In this document: positions 1-8,658 of the stretch, in pieces
How positions within the stretch are numbered: position 1 is the first letter of the stretch
Layout of the letters: each line of letters opens with the position of its first letter
Origin: Methylotenera sp.
GTDB taxonomy: Bacteria; Pseudomonadota; Gammaproteobacteria; Burkholderiales; Methylophilaceae
NCBI GenBank assembly: GCA_027310735.1
Contig: DAIDAH010000009.1
Span: forward strand, 1-21,267
Length of the DNA stretch: 21,267 nucleotides
Reading direction: 5' to 3'
The notes under the pieces: generated by a model
What the model was told of the DNA's origin: nothing
Database searches by the model: none
The model's input: only the letters and a program-made list of their open reading frames with translations
Translations under genes and position numbers: made by a program

Positions 1-612
1 GCCTTGGGCGCACCACCGATGTCTGTGCCACATCTGGATACCCGCGTCATTGATGGAAAACCTGCACTGCTGTTTGGCCCATATGCAGGATTTACCACCA
101 AGTTCTTGAAGCAAGGCTCTTACTGGGATTTATTTAAGTCTATCAAACCCAACAACATAAAATCCATGCTTGGCGTCGGTTACCATAACATGGACTTAAC
201 GCGCTATTTAATCGTCGAGGCACTGCAAACGCACAGCGAACGGGTCGCTACGCTACGTCAGTTTTTCCCACAAGCAATAGAAGCCGACTGGCAATTACAA
301 AGTGCTGGACAACGCGTTCAAATCATCAAAAAATGTGCAGATAAAGGCGGAAAACTAGAATTCGGCACTGAAATTGTATCCGCACAAGATGGCACTATTG
401 CAGCCTTGTTAGGCGCATCACCAGGCGCGTCAGTCTCGGTACAAGCCATGATTAACGTAATTGAACGTTGCTTTAGTACACAACTAAAAAGTAGCGCATG
501 GCAACAAAAAATGAAAGCACTTGTACCCAGTTACGGTGAGTCACTCATTGAAAATGCTCGCTTGCTAAAAACTGTACGTCAACACACATTAAAGACACTT
601 AACTTGATGTAA
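1..612 (+). CDS. mqo: Malate:quinone oxidoreductase, C-terminal part (5' cut by window)
   Basis: Membrane-associated FAD enzyme that oxidises malate to oxaloacetate and passes electrons to quinone, standing in for or beside the soluble malate dehydrogenase of the TCA cycle. The reading frame is open from base 1, so only about the last 203 residues are present. They carry family signatures: GAPPMSVPHLDTR at the start, LLFGPYAGFTTKFLK around residue 23 of the fragment, AGQRVQIIKK in the middle and AALLGASPGASVSV near residue 134, which is the conserved C-terminal FAD-domain segment of Mqo. The stop TAA follows LNLM. No clear terminator hairpin follows. The next gene starts about 200 bases downstream after a gap, so it is probably not co-transcribed. 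Identification rests on family motifs and is firm despite truncation. Confidence 0.93.
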   Translation, partial: ALGAPPMSVPHLDTRVIDGKPALLFGPYAGFTTKFLKQGSYWDLFKSIKPNNIKSMLGVGYHNMDLTRYLIVEALQTHSERVATLRQFFPQAIEADWQLQSAGQRVQIIKKCADKGGKLEFGTEIVSAQDGTIAALLGASPGASVSVQAMINVIERCFSTQLKSSAWQQKMKALVPSYGESLIENARLLKTVRQHTLKTLNLM

Positions 613-813
613 AAAAAGTTTTGATTTCTGTGTGCCATATACACGAAACAAATCCAAGTACAACGCTTATATCCAGATCAAAACAACCTCGTCCTTGCCT
701 ACTATTTCATAAGATATTTAGCCAAAAATCATCGGTGCACTATGAGCCTTTAATTTCAAAACCAATACCATATGCTAAACTAACCATCTGATTTTATATA
801 AAAATATTACCTA
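613..813. other. Intergenic region before the PocR diguanylate cyclase
   Basis: About 200 bases, AT-rich, without a convincing ORF or RNA gene. The stretch just before the ATG at 814 (around 790-810) is very AT-rich and could hold a -10-like element, but no matching -35 is clear. No purine-rich ribosome binding site is seen in front of the ATG, so initiation there may be weak or unusual. Confidence 0.4.
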
Positions 814-2787
814 ATGCTTACCGATAACAGCAATATTCAATACCGATTCAGCGACCTCATTGATGTGCCAGCATTTGCTCGCATGTTGGAAAACTTCTTC
901 CAAGCAACAGGCATCCCTAACGGCGTAGTGGATGTGGATGGCAATCTGTTGTCCATGTCCTGCGGCAATAATGCTTGCGCCACATTTCACCGAGTCAACC
1001 CAGAGGCCACAGAGCGTTGCCGCGACAGCAATATAGCCATCATGCATGACCTGCGAAATGGCCACGTTGCTGGCGGGCTATGTCGCAATGGATTGATGGA
1101 TTATGCGACCCCAGTGGTCATTGAAGGACAGCAACTAGCCACCCTCTTTCTAGGGCAGATATTACACACACCACCCGATATGGAGTTCTTTCGTGCGCAG
1201 GCAACACAATTTGGCTTTGATGAGAAGACATATCTAAAGTCAATACAAGCGATCCCTGTTATTGAGAAAGCACAAGTAGAGTCACTCATGACTGTCATGG
1301 TTGATATGGCTAAAATGCTTGCTAACTGTGGACTGATTAGGTTACGACAAACAGCACTAGAACATGATCTTAACGAACATGCCGAGAGGCGTATTCAACT
1401 AGAGGATATTCTTAACCTATCACCCGTGGCCATCGGCTGGTCTAATGGCGAGAATAGGATTGAGTACGTCAACCTACAGTTCACACTCTTATTTGGATAC
1501 AACCTTGACGACTTACCTGACCTTGAAACTTGGTATCGTCTAGCATATCCAGACGAGAACTATCGGGAAATGGTCATCCGCCCATGGATGAAGAATGTTG
1601 CAACAGCAAAAACGAGCCGCACCCAGCCTCCAGAACTAGAGGTTAACATCACCTGCAAAGACGGCACTACTCGCCGCATTGTCATCCGAGCCTCTTGGAT
1701 AGGCCAGCGCAGACTAGTTAATTTCACCGACATTACCGATCGCTGGATAAGTGAGCAACGCAAGCAAGCTCACGACACCATGCTCGAAATGGTCGCCAAG
1801 GGTGCCGAGTTAGCAGACATCTTGAATGCCATCGTTCGGCAAGCCCAATCCGAAGACAAAACTACGCTATGCAGCATACTGTTAATCGATGAAGAAGGTA
1901 AACACCTGTTAAGTGGTGCAGCCCCGGACTTACAAACATTCTACACAGAGGCCATCAATGGACTAGAAATCGGCATGGGAGTAGGCTCCTGTGGAACGGC
2001 AGCCTTTCTAGGTCAACGCGTTATCGTGGAAGATATCCAGACACACGAATACTGGAAACCCTACACACAATTAGCACAAAAAGCAGGACTACGGGCTTGT
2101 TGGTCAGAGCCCATACGATCTTCACGTGGCAAGATTCTAGGTACATTTGCCATCTATCATACTCAACCTAAAAGCCCTGAACTGGAAGACATTGAGCGCA
2201 TCGGTGCAGCCGCCAATTTAGCCAGCATCGCAATCGAAAATCGTTACGCTTACGAAGAACTGGAGCGCCGTGCTTACTCTGATTACCTGACTGGTCTCGC
2301 AAACCGTCGCTTCTTTTTAGAACAAGCAGAGAGCGAACTGTCACGCGCCCTTCGTTATGACGGAGAACTGTCCATACTGATGCTCGACATTGATAATTTC
2401 AAACTAGTAAACGACACGCATGGTCATAAAATTGGAGATTTAGTCCTAAAAAAACTATCAGACATCTGCCGCAATACACTACGAGATGTCGACATCATCG
2501 GTCGCATTGGTGGTGAAGAGTTTGCTGTCTTGCTTCCAGAAACGGGGAGCACCCAAGCGGAAGAAGTCGCTGAACGCCTGAGAGCTGCCATTGACAGCAC
2601 CCGAGTATCTTTGGATAGCGGCTTACCTTTGCACTTCACCATTTCACTCGGCGTAACAACGCTTTTCGACAAAGACATTAACATTGATACCCTGTTAAAC
2701 CAAGCCGACCAAGCGCTTTACCAAGCAAAGAACAGTGGACGCAATCGGGTATGCTCGTACCATGTAACGAACTCTTCATCTGATTAA
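814..2787 (+). CDS. PocR-PAS-GAF sensor diguanylate cyclase (GGDEF)
   Basis: Predicted cytoplasmic diguanylate cyclase, making c-di-GMP from two GTP under control of three sensor modules; no membrane segment is seen. Domains in the 657 residues: PocR ligand-binding domain about 13-172 (cysteines C50, C55, C69 and C90; NGLMDYATPVVIEG at 92-105), PAS about 192-312, GAF about 320-478, GGDEF about 485-650. The active-site loop is GGEEF (566-570), an active variant of GGDEF, and an RxxD inhibitory I-site (RDVD, 557-560) sits the canonical five residues before it, so product feedback is expected. There is no EAL domain. The ATG start has no obvious Shine-Dalgarno sequence; the PocR domain begins soon after it, so the start is plausible. 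PocR domains are known from propanediol-utilisation regulators; the ligand here is unknown. The gene is monocistronic and ends at a strong terminator. Confidence 0.92.
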   Translation: MLTDNSNIQYRFSDLIDVPAFARMLENFFQATGIPNGVVDVDGNLLSMSCGNNACATFHRVNPEATERCRDSNIAIMHDLRNGHVAGGLCRNGLMDYATPVVIEGQQLATLFLGQILHTPPDMEFFRAQATQFGFDEKTYLKSIQAIPVIEKAQVESLMTVMVDMAKMLANCGLIRLRQTALEHDLNEHAERRIQLEDILNLSPVAIGWSNGENRIEYVNLQFTLLFGYNLDDLPDLETWYRLAYPDENYREMVIRPWMKNVATAKTSRTQPPELEVNITCKDGTTRRIVIRASWIGQRRLVNFTDITDRWISEQRKQAHDTMLEMVAKGAELADILNAIVRQAQSEDKTTLCSILLIDEEGKHLLSGAAPDLQTFYTEAINGLEIGMGVGSCGTAAFLGQRVIVEDIQTHEYWKPYTQLAQKAGLRACWSEPIRSSRGKILGTFAIYHTQPKSPELEDIERIGAAANLASIAIENRYAYEELERRAYSDYLTGLANRRFFLEQAESELSRALRYDGELSILMLDIDNFKLVNDTHGHKIGDLVLKKLSDICRNTLRDVDIIGRIGGEEFAVLLPETGSTQAEEVAERLRAAIDSTRVSLDSGLPLHFTISLGVTTLFDKDINIDTLLNQADQALYQAKNSGRNRVCSYHVTNSSSD

Positions 2788-2937
2788 GTGTTTCAGCACA
2801 CTTCAATTGAACGGTAGCAGGAGTCCAAGCATACTCACGCTTACATCATGAAAGCAATCATGCTAACTACATTGTTATGTTTAGCTTAAAAAATAATCTT
2901 GGTCTATAGAGGATAGCTTCTAGTAAAATCGAACAAA

Positions 2938-2966
2938 AAAAAGAGCAGCCATTAGCTGCTCTTTTT
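2938..2966. terminator. Bidirectional rho-independent terminator
   Basis: Perfect inverted repeat AGAGCAGC (2942-2949) / GCTGCTCT (2955-2962) with loop CATTA. It is flanked by A-runs on the left and T-runs on the right, so the stem can extend to 12 bp and each strand ends in a U-tract. It lies between the convergent diguanylate cyclase gene and rlmB and can stop both transcripts. Confidence 0.93.
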
Positions 2967-2987
2967 ACAATTAAAATCCCAATTTTA

Positions 2988-3743
2988 TTAAGCTAGCGTC
3001 AAGCCACGCTGACGCCTTACTTCATACAAACAAATTCCGCTGGCTACACTTACATTCAAACTTTCCACACTACCGAACATTGGAATTGCTACCAACGCAT
3101 CACAAGTTTCAGCCGTTAAGCGGCGAATACCGTCGCCCTCAGCACCCAACACAATAGCAATCGGACCATCTAGCTTAGTGTTCAGTAAAGTGCTTGGCGC
3201 ATCCATAGTTGTGCCCACAACAAACACGCCGGCCTCTTTAAGCTCACGTATCGTTCTTGCAAGATTAGTCACAGCAATAAACGGTACGGTTTCTGCCGCA
3301 CCGCATGCTACTTTACGCACTGTCGCATTCAAGCCTACTGCGCGGTCTTTTGGTGCAATGACGGCATGCACACCCATGGCATCTGCCACACGCAAGCAAG
3401 CGCCTAGATTATGCGGGTCTTCAACGCCATCCAGAATCAAAAAGAATGGTGGCTCAGTTAAATCTGACTCTAAAATATCATGAATATCTTTGTATGGAAT
3501 CGGTGTATCCACAACACGTGCGATTACCCCTTGATGGCGACCATTCATGCCTGCCATACCATCCAAACGTGAACGCTCTACCTGCATAGTACGCACGCCT
3601 TGGGCTTCAGCCATGGCGAGTAAATCTTTCATGCGTGCATCCACGCGGTCACGGTCAATCAAAATCTCTTGCACACTTGCGCTGTGTTGGCGTAAACGGC
3701 TTAATACTGCATGAAAGCCAAATAAAATACGGGCGTCGCTCAT
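2988..3743 (-). CDS. rlmB: 23S rRNA (guanosine-2251-2'-O)-methyltransferase RlmB
   Basis: SpoU/TrmH-family (SPOUT) methyltransferase that uses SAM to 2'-O-methylate G2251 in the peptidyl-transferase region of 23S rRNA. The 251 residues match the family length. The N-terminal substrate-binding domain is about 5-80, followed by the knotted catalytic domain with the three SpoU motifs: DPHNLGACLR (109-118, catalytic Arg118), LGAEGDGI (199-206) and the IPMFGSVESLNVSVA knot (220-234). The ATG start has AAGGTAG just upstream. It lies 42 bases downstream of rnr on the same strand, the same order as in many proteobacteria, so the two are probably co-transcribed and end at the shared terminator at 2938-2966. 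Confidence 0.95.
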   Translation of the reverse strand: MSDARILFGFHAVLSRLRQHSASVQEILIDRDRVDARMKDLLAMAEAQGVRTMQVERSRLDGMAGMNGRHQGVIARVVDTPIPYKDIHDILESDLTEPPFFLILDGVEDPHNLGACLRVADAMGVHAVIAPKDRAVGLNATVRKVACGAAETVPFIAVTNLARTIRELKEAGVFVVGTTMDAPSTLLNTKLDGPIAIVLGAEGDGIRRLTAETCDALVAIPMFGSVESLNVSVASGICLYEVRRQRGLTLA

Positions 3744-3785
3744 TTTTCTACCTTAAAATTTAATTCTTATTCGGAATATCTAAAA

Positions 3786-6293
3786 TCAACTTTTAGAAGT
3801 CCCCTTACGTTTAGTCGTCTTTTTGGCGACTTTTTTTGCTTTAGTGACCCTTGGTTTAGAGACCGTGGGCTTACTGCTAGACTTAGGTTTACTACTAGGC
3901 TTTGTTTTACTAAATAGAGATTGCTCAGATGGAGACTGCTTGGATGGAGCCTTCTTCGCACGCGGCTCAGATTTTTCACCCGCGACTGACTTTGGCTTAT
4001 TGCCAAACTTACCTTCAAATCTAACATTGGATTTTACAGGAGGTTTATCCCCAGCACGTGCTTTCACTTTAACACTGGCTTCACTTGTAGCGACATCAGC
4101 CTCTTCACCGATTGCAGCGGTCTTAGTCACCAAGGCAAAGTCGATTCTAGCGGTTTCCAAATCAACACGCACCACTTTAATTGTCATTCTATCGCCTAAA
4201 CGATACCGTACACCAGTGCGCTCGCCAGCCATTTCGTGGCGCGCTTTATCGTAATGGAAGTAATCATTGCCAAGCTCGGTCACGTGCAGCAAGCCTTCCA
4301 CATACACACCATCTAACGCAACAAACAAACCAAAACTGGTAACGCCAGCAACAGTGCCTTCAAATACGTCACCAATTTTGTCTTGCATGTAGAAGCACTT
4401 GAGCCAATTGGTCACATCGCGTGTCGCGTCATCAGCACGACGCTCGGTCATGGAACAATGAATACCCAGCTCGCTCCAGTCGCCTGCTTTATATTTATCA
4501 CCATGCAATACAGCTTTAATCGCACGGTGAATCAACAAGTCTGGGTAACGGCGAATTGGTGAAGTGAAGTGTGCGTAAGCCTCATACGCCAAACCAAAAT
4601 GCCCGACGTTGTCTGGGCTGTAAACCGCTTGCTGCATAGACCGTAACAATACCGTTTGCAACAACTGCGCATCAGGACGGTCTTTAATACGCGAGATCAG
4701 CTTGCCGTAGTCCTTGGCATGCGGTGAGTCACCTCCGCCTACACCAAAACCAAACTCGCCCATAAAGGTACGTAGCGCTTCCAGTTTTTCTGGCGTAGGT
4801 CCTTCATGAATCCGGTACAAGGCAGGATGCTCGTGCTCTTTAAGAAAGTCTGCGGCACACACATTGGCTGCCAACATGCACTCTTCAATCAGTTTATGCG
4901 CTTCATTACGTGTGCTTGGTTCAATGCGATCAATTTTGCCTTGATCATTAAAAATCATGATGGTTTCTGATGATTCAAACTCAATGGCACCGCGTTTTTC
5001 ACGTTGCGCCAGCATCAATTGATACACGCTATACAAATGTTGCAAATGCGGCATGAGCCATGCATATTCTTGCGCCAACTCACCCTGTGGATTTTGCAGA
5101 ATCTCGTACACTTTTGTGTAAGTCATGCGTGCTTGCGAACGCATCACGGATGGATAAAACTTGTATTGCTTGACCACGCCAGCGCCATCAACCTGCATAT
5201 CGCAGATCATGCACAGGCGCTCTACGTCAGGATTGAGAGAGCATAAACCGTTAGATAAAGCTTCTGGCAGCATAGGAATTACGCGACGCGGGAAATACAC
5301 AGAGTTACCGCGCTCAAACGCGCATTTATCCAAAGCATCTTTAGGCTTCACGTAGAAGCTCACGTCCGCAATTGCCACCACCAAGCGCCAACCTTTGCCT
5401 TGCGGCTCACAATAAACAGCATCATCAAAGTCACGCGCCGTTTCACCATCAATCGTAATCAATGGCATTTCGCGGCAATCAATGCGGCCTTTGTAATCAG
5501 CCTCTTGCACCAGACGAGGATAAGATTCCGCGAGCTTGACCGCCTCAGCACTAAACTCATAAGGCAGATTATGCTTACGTAGGGCAATTTCAATCTCCAT
5601 GCCGCTGTCTGCATAGTTGCCTAAGATTTCAACCACTTTGCCCATAGGCTGCGCGTGGGGAGATGGCTGCTCTGTCAGCTCCACCATCACCACTTGACCC
5701 GCTTTAGCATCCATATCCAAATGATATGGAATCAAAATATCCTGATTGATGCGTTTATCTTCCGCAGCAACAATCGTCACACCACTTGAGCGAATTACAC
5801 GGCCTACTAAGCGCTGCGTACGGCGCTCCAGCACCTCAACTATTTTACCTTCTGGCCTGCCCCTTCTATCCAAGCCGCTCATGCGCACCATGACACGGTC
5901 ACCGTGCATGACTTGCGACATTTCTTTAGGGCTTAAGAATAGATCTTCACCATTAAGCTTGGTTTTATCATCCGGCTTTAAGAAACCAAAACCATCAGGA
6001 TGACCAATCACCGTACCCGCAATTAAATCAAGCTTGTCGGCGATACATAATGCACCCTTGCGATTACGCATAATCTGCCCTTCACGCTCCATAGCGTTAA
6101 GGCGCCGATTAAAAATTTCACGTTCAGCATCACTAATATCCAGCAACAGATAGAGTTGTTCCACACTCAAGGGGATGCCCTGATCGCTCATCGTCGACAA
6201 TATTAGCTCACGGCTAGGCAGTGGCGTCTCATAGCGACTCGCTTCACGCTCTGCGTGAGGATCAGCACTTCTTTTACTCTTATTTTTTGTCAT
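3786..6293 (-). CDS. rnr: Ribonuclease R
   Basis: Processive 3'-5' exoribonuclease of the RNB family that degrades structured RNA, rRNA fragments and stalled mRNAs (with tmRNA). Residues from ATG 6293 (835 aa): N-terminal winged helix about 25-88; two cold-shock domains about 90-235; RNB catalytic domain about 255-590, with the metal-binding signature DGETARDFDDAV (282-293) and the later AHFTSPIRRYPDLLIHR (574-590); S1 domain about 641-722; and a long basic low-complexity tail about 725-835 rich in Lys, Ser and Pro. The open frame extends two codons upstream to TTG (6299), but the ATG at 6293 is the more likely start; AAAAGGTAAG lies upstream of both. First gene of the rnr-rlmB pair. Slightly longer than the 813-residue E. 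coli protein, probably because of the tail. Confidence 0.95.
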   Translation of the reverse strand: MTKNKSKRSADPHAEREASRYETPLPSRELILSTMSDQGIPLSVEQLYLLLDISDAEREIFNRRLNAMEREGQIMRNRKGALCIADKLDLIAGTVIGHPDGFGFLKPDDKTKLNGEDLFLSPKEMSQVMHGDRVMVRMSGLDRRGRPEGKIVEVLERRTQRLVGRVIRSSGVTIVAAEDKRINQDILIPYHLDMDAKAGQVVMVELTEQPSPHAQPMGKVVEILGNYADSGMEIEIALRKHNLPYEFSAEAVKLAESYPRLVQEADYKGRIDCREMPLITIDGETARDFDDAVYCEPQGKGWRLVVAIADVSFYVKPKDALDKCAFERGNSVYFPRRVIPMLPEALSNGLCSLNPDVERLCMICDMQVDGAGVVKQYKFYPSVMRSQARMTYTKVYEILQNPQGELAQEYAWLMPHLQHLYSVYQLMLAQREKRGAIEFESSETIMIFNDQGKIDRIEPSTRNEAHKLIEECMLAANVCAADFLKEHEHPALYRIHEGPTPEKLEALRTFMGEFGFGVGGGDSPHAKDYGKLISRIKDRPDAQLLQTVLLRSMQQAVYSPDNVGHFGLAYEAYAHFTSPIRRYPDLLIHRAIKAVLHGDKYKAGDWSELGIHCSMTERRADDATRDVTNWLKCFYMQDKIGDVFEGTVAGVTSFGLFVALDGVYVEGLLHVTELGNDYFHYDKARHEMAGERTGVRYRLGDRMTIKVVRVDLETARIDFALVTKTAAIGEEADVATSEASVKVKARAGDKPPVKSNVRFEGKFGNKPKSVAGEKSEPRAKKAPSKQSPSEQSLFSKTKPSSKPKSSSKPTVSKPRVTKAKKVAKKTTKRKGTSKS

Positions 6294-6299
6294 GAACAA

Positions 6300-6711
6300 A
6301 GCTTACCTTTTAAAGATAAAATTTAATGCACATACGACCTAAACGGTAATATGCCATGGGTAAATTTAATCGAAAACATCATCATTACGCAATCATTGCG
6401 ATTGGCAAATCGCTACCGAGATGCAACAAGAATTACAACTATTGCACCAAGCAACAATTAAGTCATATCGGCAACCGCCAGAGTAATATCACACCATTTA
6501 TCATGCGGTATATTTAAGCTAACTTTAGCTAAAATATAGAACTGAACTTGTGAGTGATTCTACCACACCATGAGATGAGGCACTTTTACCATATACCACT
6601 GCATTTTACTGAGCGCATCAGCCGGATAACTCTCGACTTACATCAATCAGACTCCATAGAAACAAAATAAGAGAAAAGTTCACGATGATAATCAACTACG
6701 CTCTCACTTCA
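6300..6711. other. Intergenic region between lysR-type gene and rnr
   Basis: About 410 bases. It should contain the rnr promoter on the minus strand. It also has a tandem AGCTAA repeat (6517-6522 and 6527-6532, 10-base period) and a possible frameshifted small ORF on the plus strand (6356-6484, see that entry). No tRNA-like cloverleaf and no strong terminator for the lysR-type gene were found. Confidence 0.4.
6356..6484 (+). pseudogene. Possible remnant of a small gene (frameshift in an A-run)
   Basis: An ATG at 6356 opens a frame beginning MGKFNRK. If one base is skipped in the A-run near 6373-6376, the frame continues as TSSLRNHCDWQIATEMQQ and then an amphipathic, protein-like stretch ending ...SYRQPPE and a TAA at 6482-6484. 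Without the shift, the ATG frame runs 53 residues to 6517 with an unconvincing His/Asn/Tyr-rich composition. There is no good ribosome binding site. I do not recognise the product. It may be a decayed gene, a sequencing-type indel, or chance. Confidence 0.2.
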
Positions 6712-7626
6712 TTAAATTAAATCGCTATTGATTGCATGCCTTATAAATTGCTGCATACCTGCAGTAATTTGTTTTTGATGGTGTATTAACAGACTGAACC
6801 TGCGATGCAGGCGACCAAACATGGTATTTAGTTCAACCAACTGCCCTGTCTCAAGTTTATCTTCCACCACAAACTTGGATAAGCATGCAATGCCCAACCC
6901 TTCTACGGCACAATGCTTGATCGCTTCATGATCATTGAACTCAAGGCTACTTCTAAGTTGGGCAATATGCGGAAGCAAAGCTTGTTCTAAAGCTTCTCGC
7001 GTACCTGATCCATGCTCACGCAACAGCCAGTTAGTCTTTTCAAGACGCTCATTCGGGATCATGGACTTTCCATGTTCAAGGATAATCGGATGTGTAGGTG
7101 CCGCAACTAGTAACAATTCATCTGCCAGCCACGGAGTAACCGCGATATCTGCACGATGACAGGGACCTTCTACCAAGCCGATATCTACCTCAAAGTTCGA
7201 TACCTTATTCATAATACCGGCAGTATTAGCAATGTGCACTTGTAATGGTGGCAAAGAATCCCCCAGCGCATGCCCTTGCTGACGCCAGTACTGAGATAAT
7301 AAGCTAGGCAACAGATAATTCCCAATGGTCAAGCTGGCACCGACAATCAAGACACTAGGTGCATCATCTTGTGAATAGGCATGCTCCAGACTTTCCGCCC
7401 CGCTTACTAATACCAATGCCTGCGTCAACAATGCTCTTCCATGATCATTCAGTAATAATCGCTTACCAATACGATCAAACAACAGCACATTCAATGTTCG
7501 CTCCAACTCCCCGATTGATGCACTAATAGCAGACTGAGATAAAGCTATCTTCTCCCCCGCGGCTGTAGTACTGCCATTTTTAGCAATGGCTATAAATATC
7601 TGAAGTTGTCGTAGTGTGAGTCGCAT
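6712..7626 (-). CDS. LysR-family transcriptional regulator, YeiE-like
   Basis: DNA-binding regulator of 304 residues from the ATG at 7626, a typical LTTR length. The open frame extends 17 codons further upstream to a TTG (7677), but LTTRs start right at the helix-turn-helix, as MRLTLRQLQIF does here. Winged HTH about 1-60 (STTAAGEKIALSQSAISASI region 19-38), linker helix, then a periplasmic-binding-like effector domain about 92-295 with TIGNYLLPSLLSQY (100-113), VDIGLVEGPCH (148-158) and LREHGSGTRE (202-211). These segments resemble YeiE of enterobacteria, which responds to sulfite/redox stress; the effector here is unknown. No divergent target gene adjoins it: the gene upstream is pstB on the same strand, separated by a terminator. 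Specific assignment is tentative, family is certain. Confidence 0.88.
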   Translation of the reverse strand: MRLTLRQLQIFIAIAKNGSTTAAGEKIALSQSAISASIGELERTLNVLLFDRIGKRLLLNDHGRALLTQALVLVSGAESLEHAYSQDDAPSVLIVGASLTIGNYLLPSLLSQYWRQQGHALGDSLPPLQVHIANTAGIMNKVSNFEVDIGLVEGPCHRADIAVTPWLADELLLVAAPTHPIILEHGKSMIPNERLEKTNWLLREHGSGTREALEQALLPHIAQLRSSLEFNDHEAIKHCAVEGLGIACLSKFVVEDKLETGQLVELNTMFGRLHRRFSLLIHHQKQITAGMQQFIRHAINSDLI

Positions 7627-7807
7627 GAAATACCAAGCATCTAAATAAATGCTTAATCTACCACTTTTACGGGTCAATATGGAAAATGGAATCTATTTTA
7701 TTTGTTATCTTGCCACCTTATACAGTACGCTTTCTATTTGTATACTGATGATCTTAGCTTCTGTAATCAATACTACCGTAATATAGTGGCTACTTTAAAA
7801 AAGCAAA

Positions 7808-7846
7808 AACCTCGGTGACTGCTGAAATAATCAGTCAACCGAGGTT
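7808..7846 (-). terminator. Terminator of the pst operon
   Basis: Inverted repeat AACCTCGGT (7808-7816) / ACCGAGGTT (7838-7846), extended inward by GACTG (7817-7821) / CAGTC (7832-7836) with one bulged base. Read on the minus strand, the stem-loop is followed by TTTTGCTTTTTT. It lies 27 bases beyond the pstB stop and separates the operon from the lysR-type gene. Confidence 0.88.
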
Positions 7847-7872
7847 GTAAAAAAACAAGAGTCTAAATATTT

Positions 7873-8646
7873 TTAACCAAAACGACCTGTAATATAACCT
7901 TCTGTTTCTTTGCGTTTTGGATTAGTAAAGATAGTGTCAGTGTTACCAACCTCTATTAACTCACCTAGATACATGTAAGCAGTAATGTCAGATATACGCG
8001 CAGCTTGTTGCATATTGTGCGTCACAATGACAATCGTGAACTCTTTTTTAAGCTCGTCGATCAACTCCTCAATAGCCGCAGTGGAGATTGGATCCAAAGC
8101 TGAACTTGGCTCATCTAGTAACAACACTTCTGGCTTGATCGCAATTGCCCGGGCAATGCATAAACGCTGTTGCTGTCCGCCAGATAGGCTATTGCCGCTA
8201 TGCTTGAGTTTGTCCTTCACTTCATTCCACAATGCGGCTTTTTTTAACGCCCACTCTACGCGGTCATTCATATCATGCTGATTGAGATTTTCGTAAAGCT
8301 TTACACCGAAAGTGATGTTATCGTAAATCGACATCGGAAACGGAGTTGGCTTTTGAAACACCATCCCAACTTTAGCTCGCAAGGCATTGAGATTTTGCCT
8401 TTTGCTTAAGATATCCTCACCATCGAGCAATATTTCACCAGAAGCCTTTTGCTTTGGATAGAGCTCATACATACGATTAAATGTGCGTAATAAAGTCGAC
8501 TTACCACAACCAGAAGGCCCAATAAAAGCAGTGACCTTTTTTTCTGGAATAACTAAATTGATATTATTAAGCGCACGGTCATTACCATAGTGAAAACTCA
8601 GGTCGCGCACAATCAGTTTCGGGGTGATAGCATTTTCAGAAATCAT
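7873..8646 (-). CDS. pstB: Phosphate ABC transporter ATP-binding protein PstB
   Basis: ATPase that powers the high-affinity phosphate importer, working as a dimer on the cytoplasmic side of PstC/PstA, and takes part in signalling to PhoR. All ABC motifs are intact in the 257 residues: Walker A GPSGCGKST (43-51), Q-loop Q98 in MVFQKPTPFPMSIYDN (a PstB-specific stretch), signature LSGGQQQR (154-161), Walker B LLLDEP (175-180), and switch histidine H210. The ATG start is preceded by AAGGAT with 8-base spacing. The gap to pstA is 12 bases, so it is the last gene of pstSCAB. phoU, which often follows pstB, is absent; the operon ends at a hairpin instead. Confidence 0.97.
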   Translation of the reverse strand: MISENAITPKLIVRDLSFHYGNDRALNNINLVIPEKKVTAFIGPSGCGKSTLLRTFNRMYELYPKQKASGEILLDGEDILSKRQNLNALRAKVGMVFQKPTPFPMSIYDNITFGVKLYENLNQHDMNDRVEWALKKAALWNEVKDKLKHSGNSLSGGQQQRLCIARAIAIKPEVLLLDEPSSALDPISTAAIEELIDELKKEFTIVIVTHNMQQAARISDITAYMYLGELIEVGNTDTIFTNPKRKETEGYITGRFG

Positions 8647-8658
8647 TTATACGTATCC

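Noticed and set aside
2848..2889. Mini-ORF MKAIMLTTLLCLA resembling the start of a signal peptide
   Set aside because: Only 13 codons, no good ribosome site, and no continuation in other frames; likely chance.
3823..4254. 143-residue open frame, Leu-rich, on the plus strand
   Set aside because: Antisense to the low-complexity tail and S1 region of rnr; the Leu/Gly-rich product is the complement of Lys/Ser codons.
6300..6711. tRNA gene upstream of rnr
   Set aside because: No T-loop consensus or acceptor pairing could be found on either strand.
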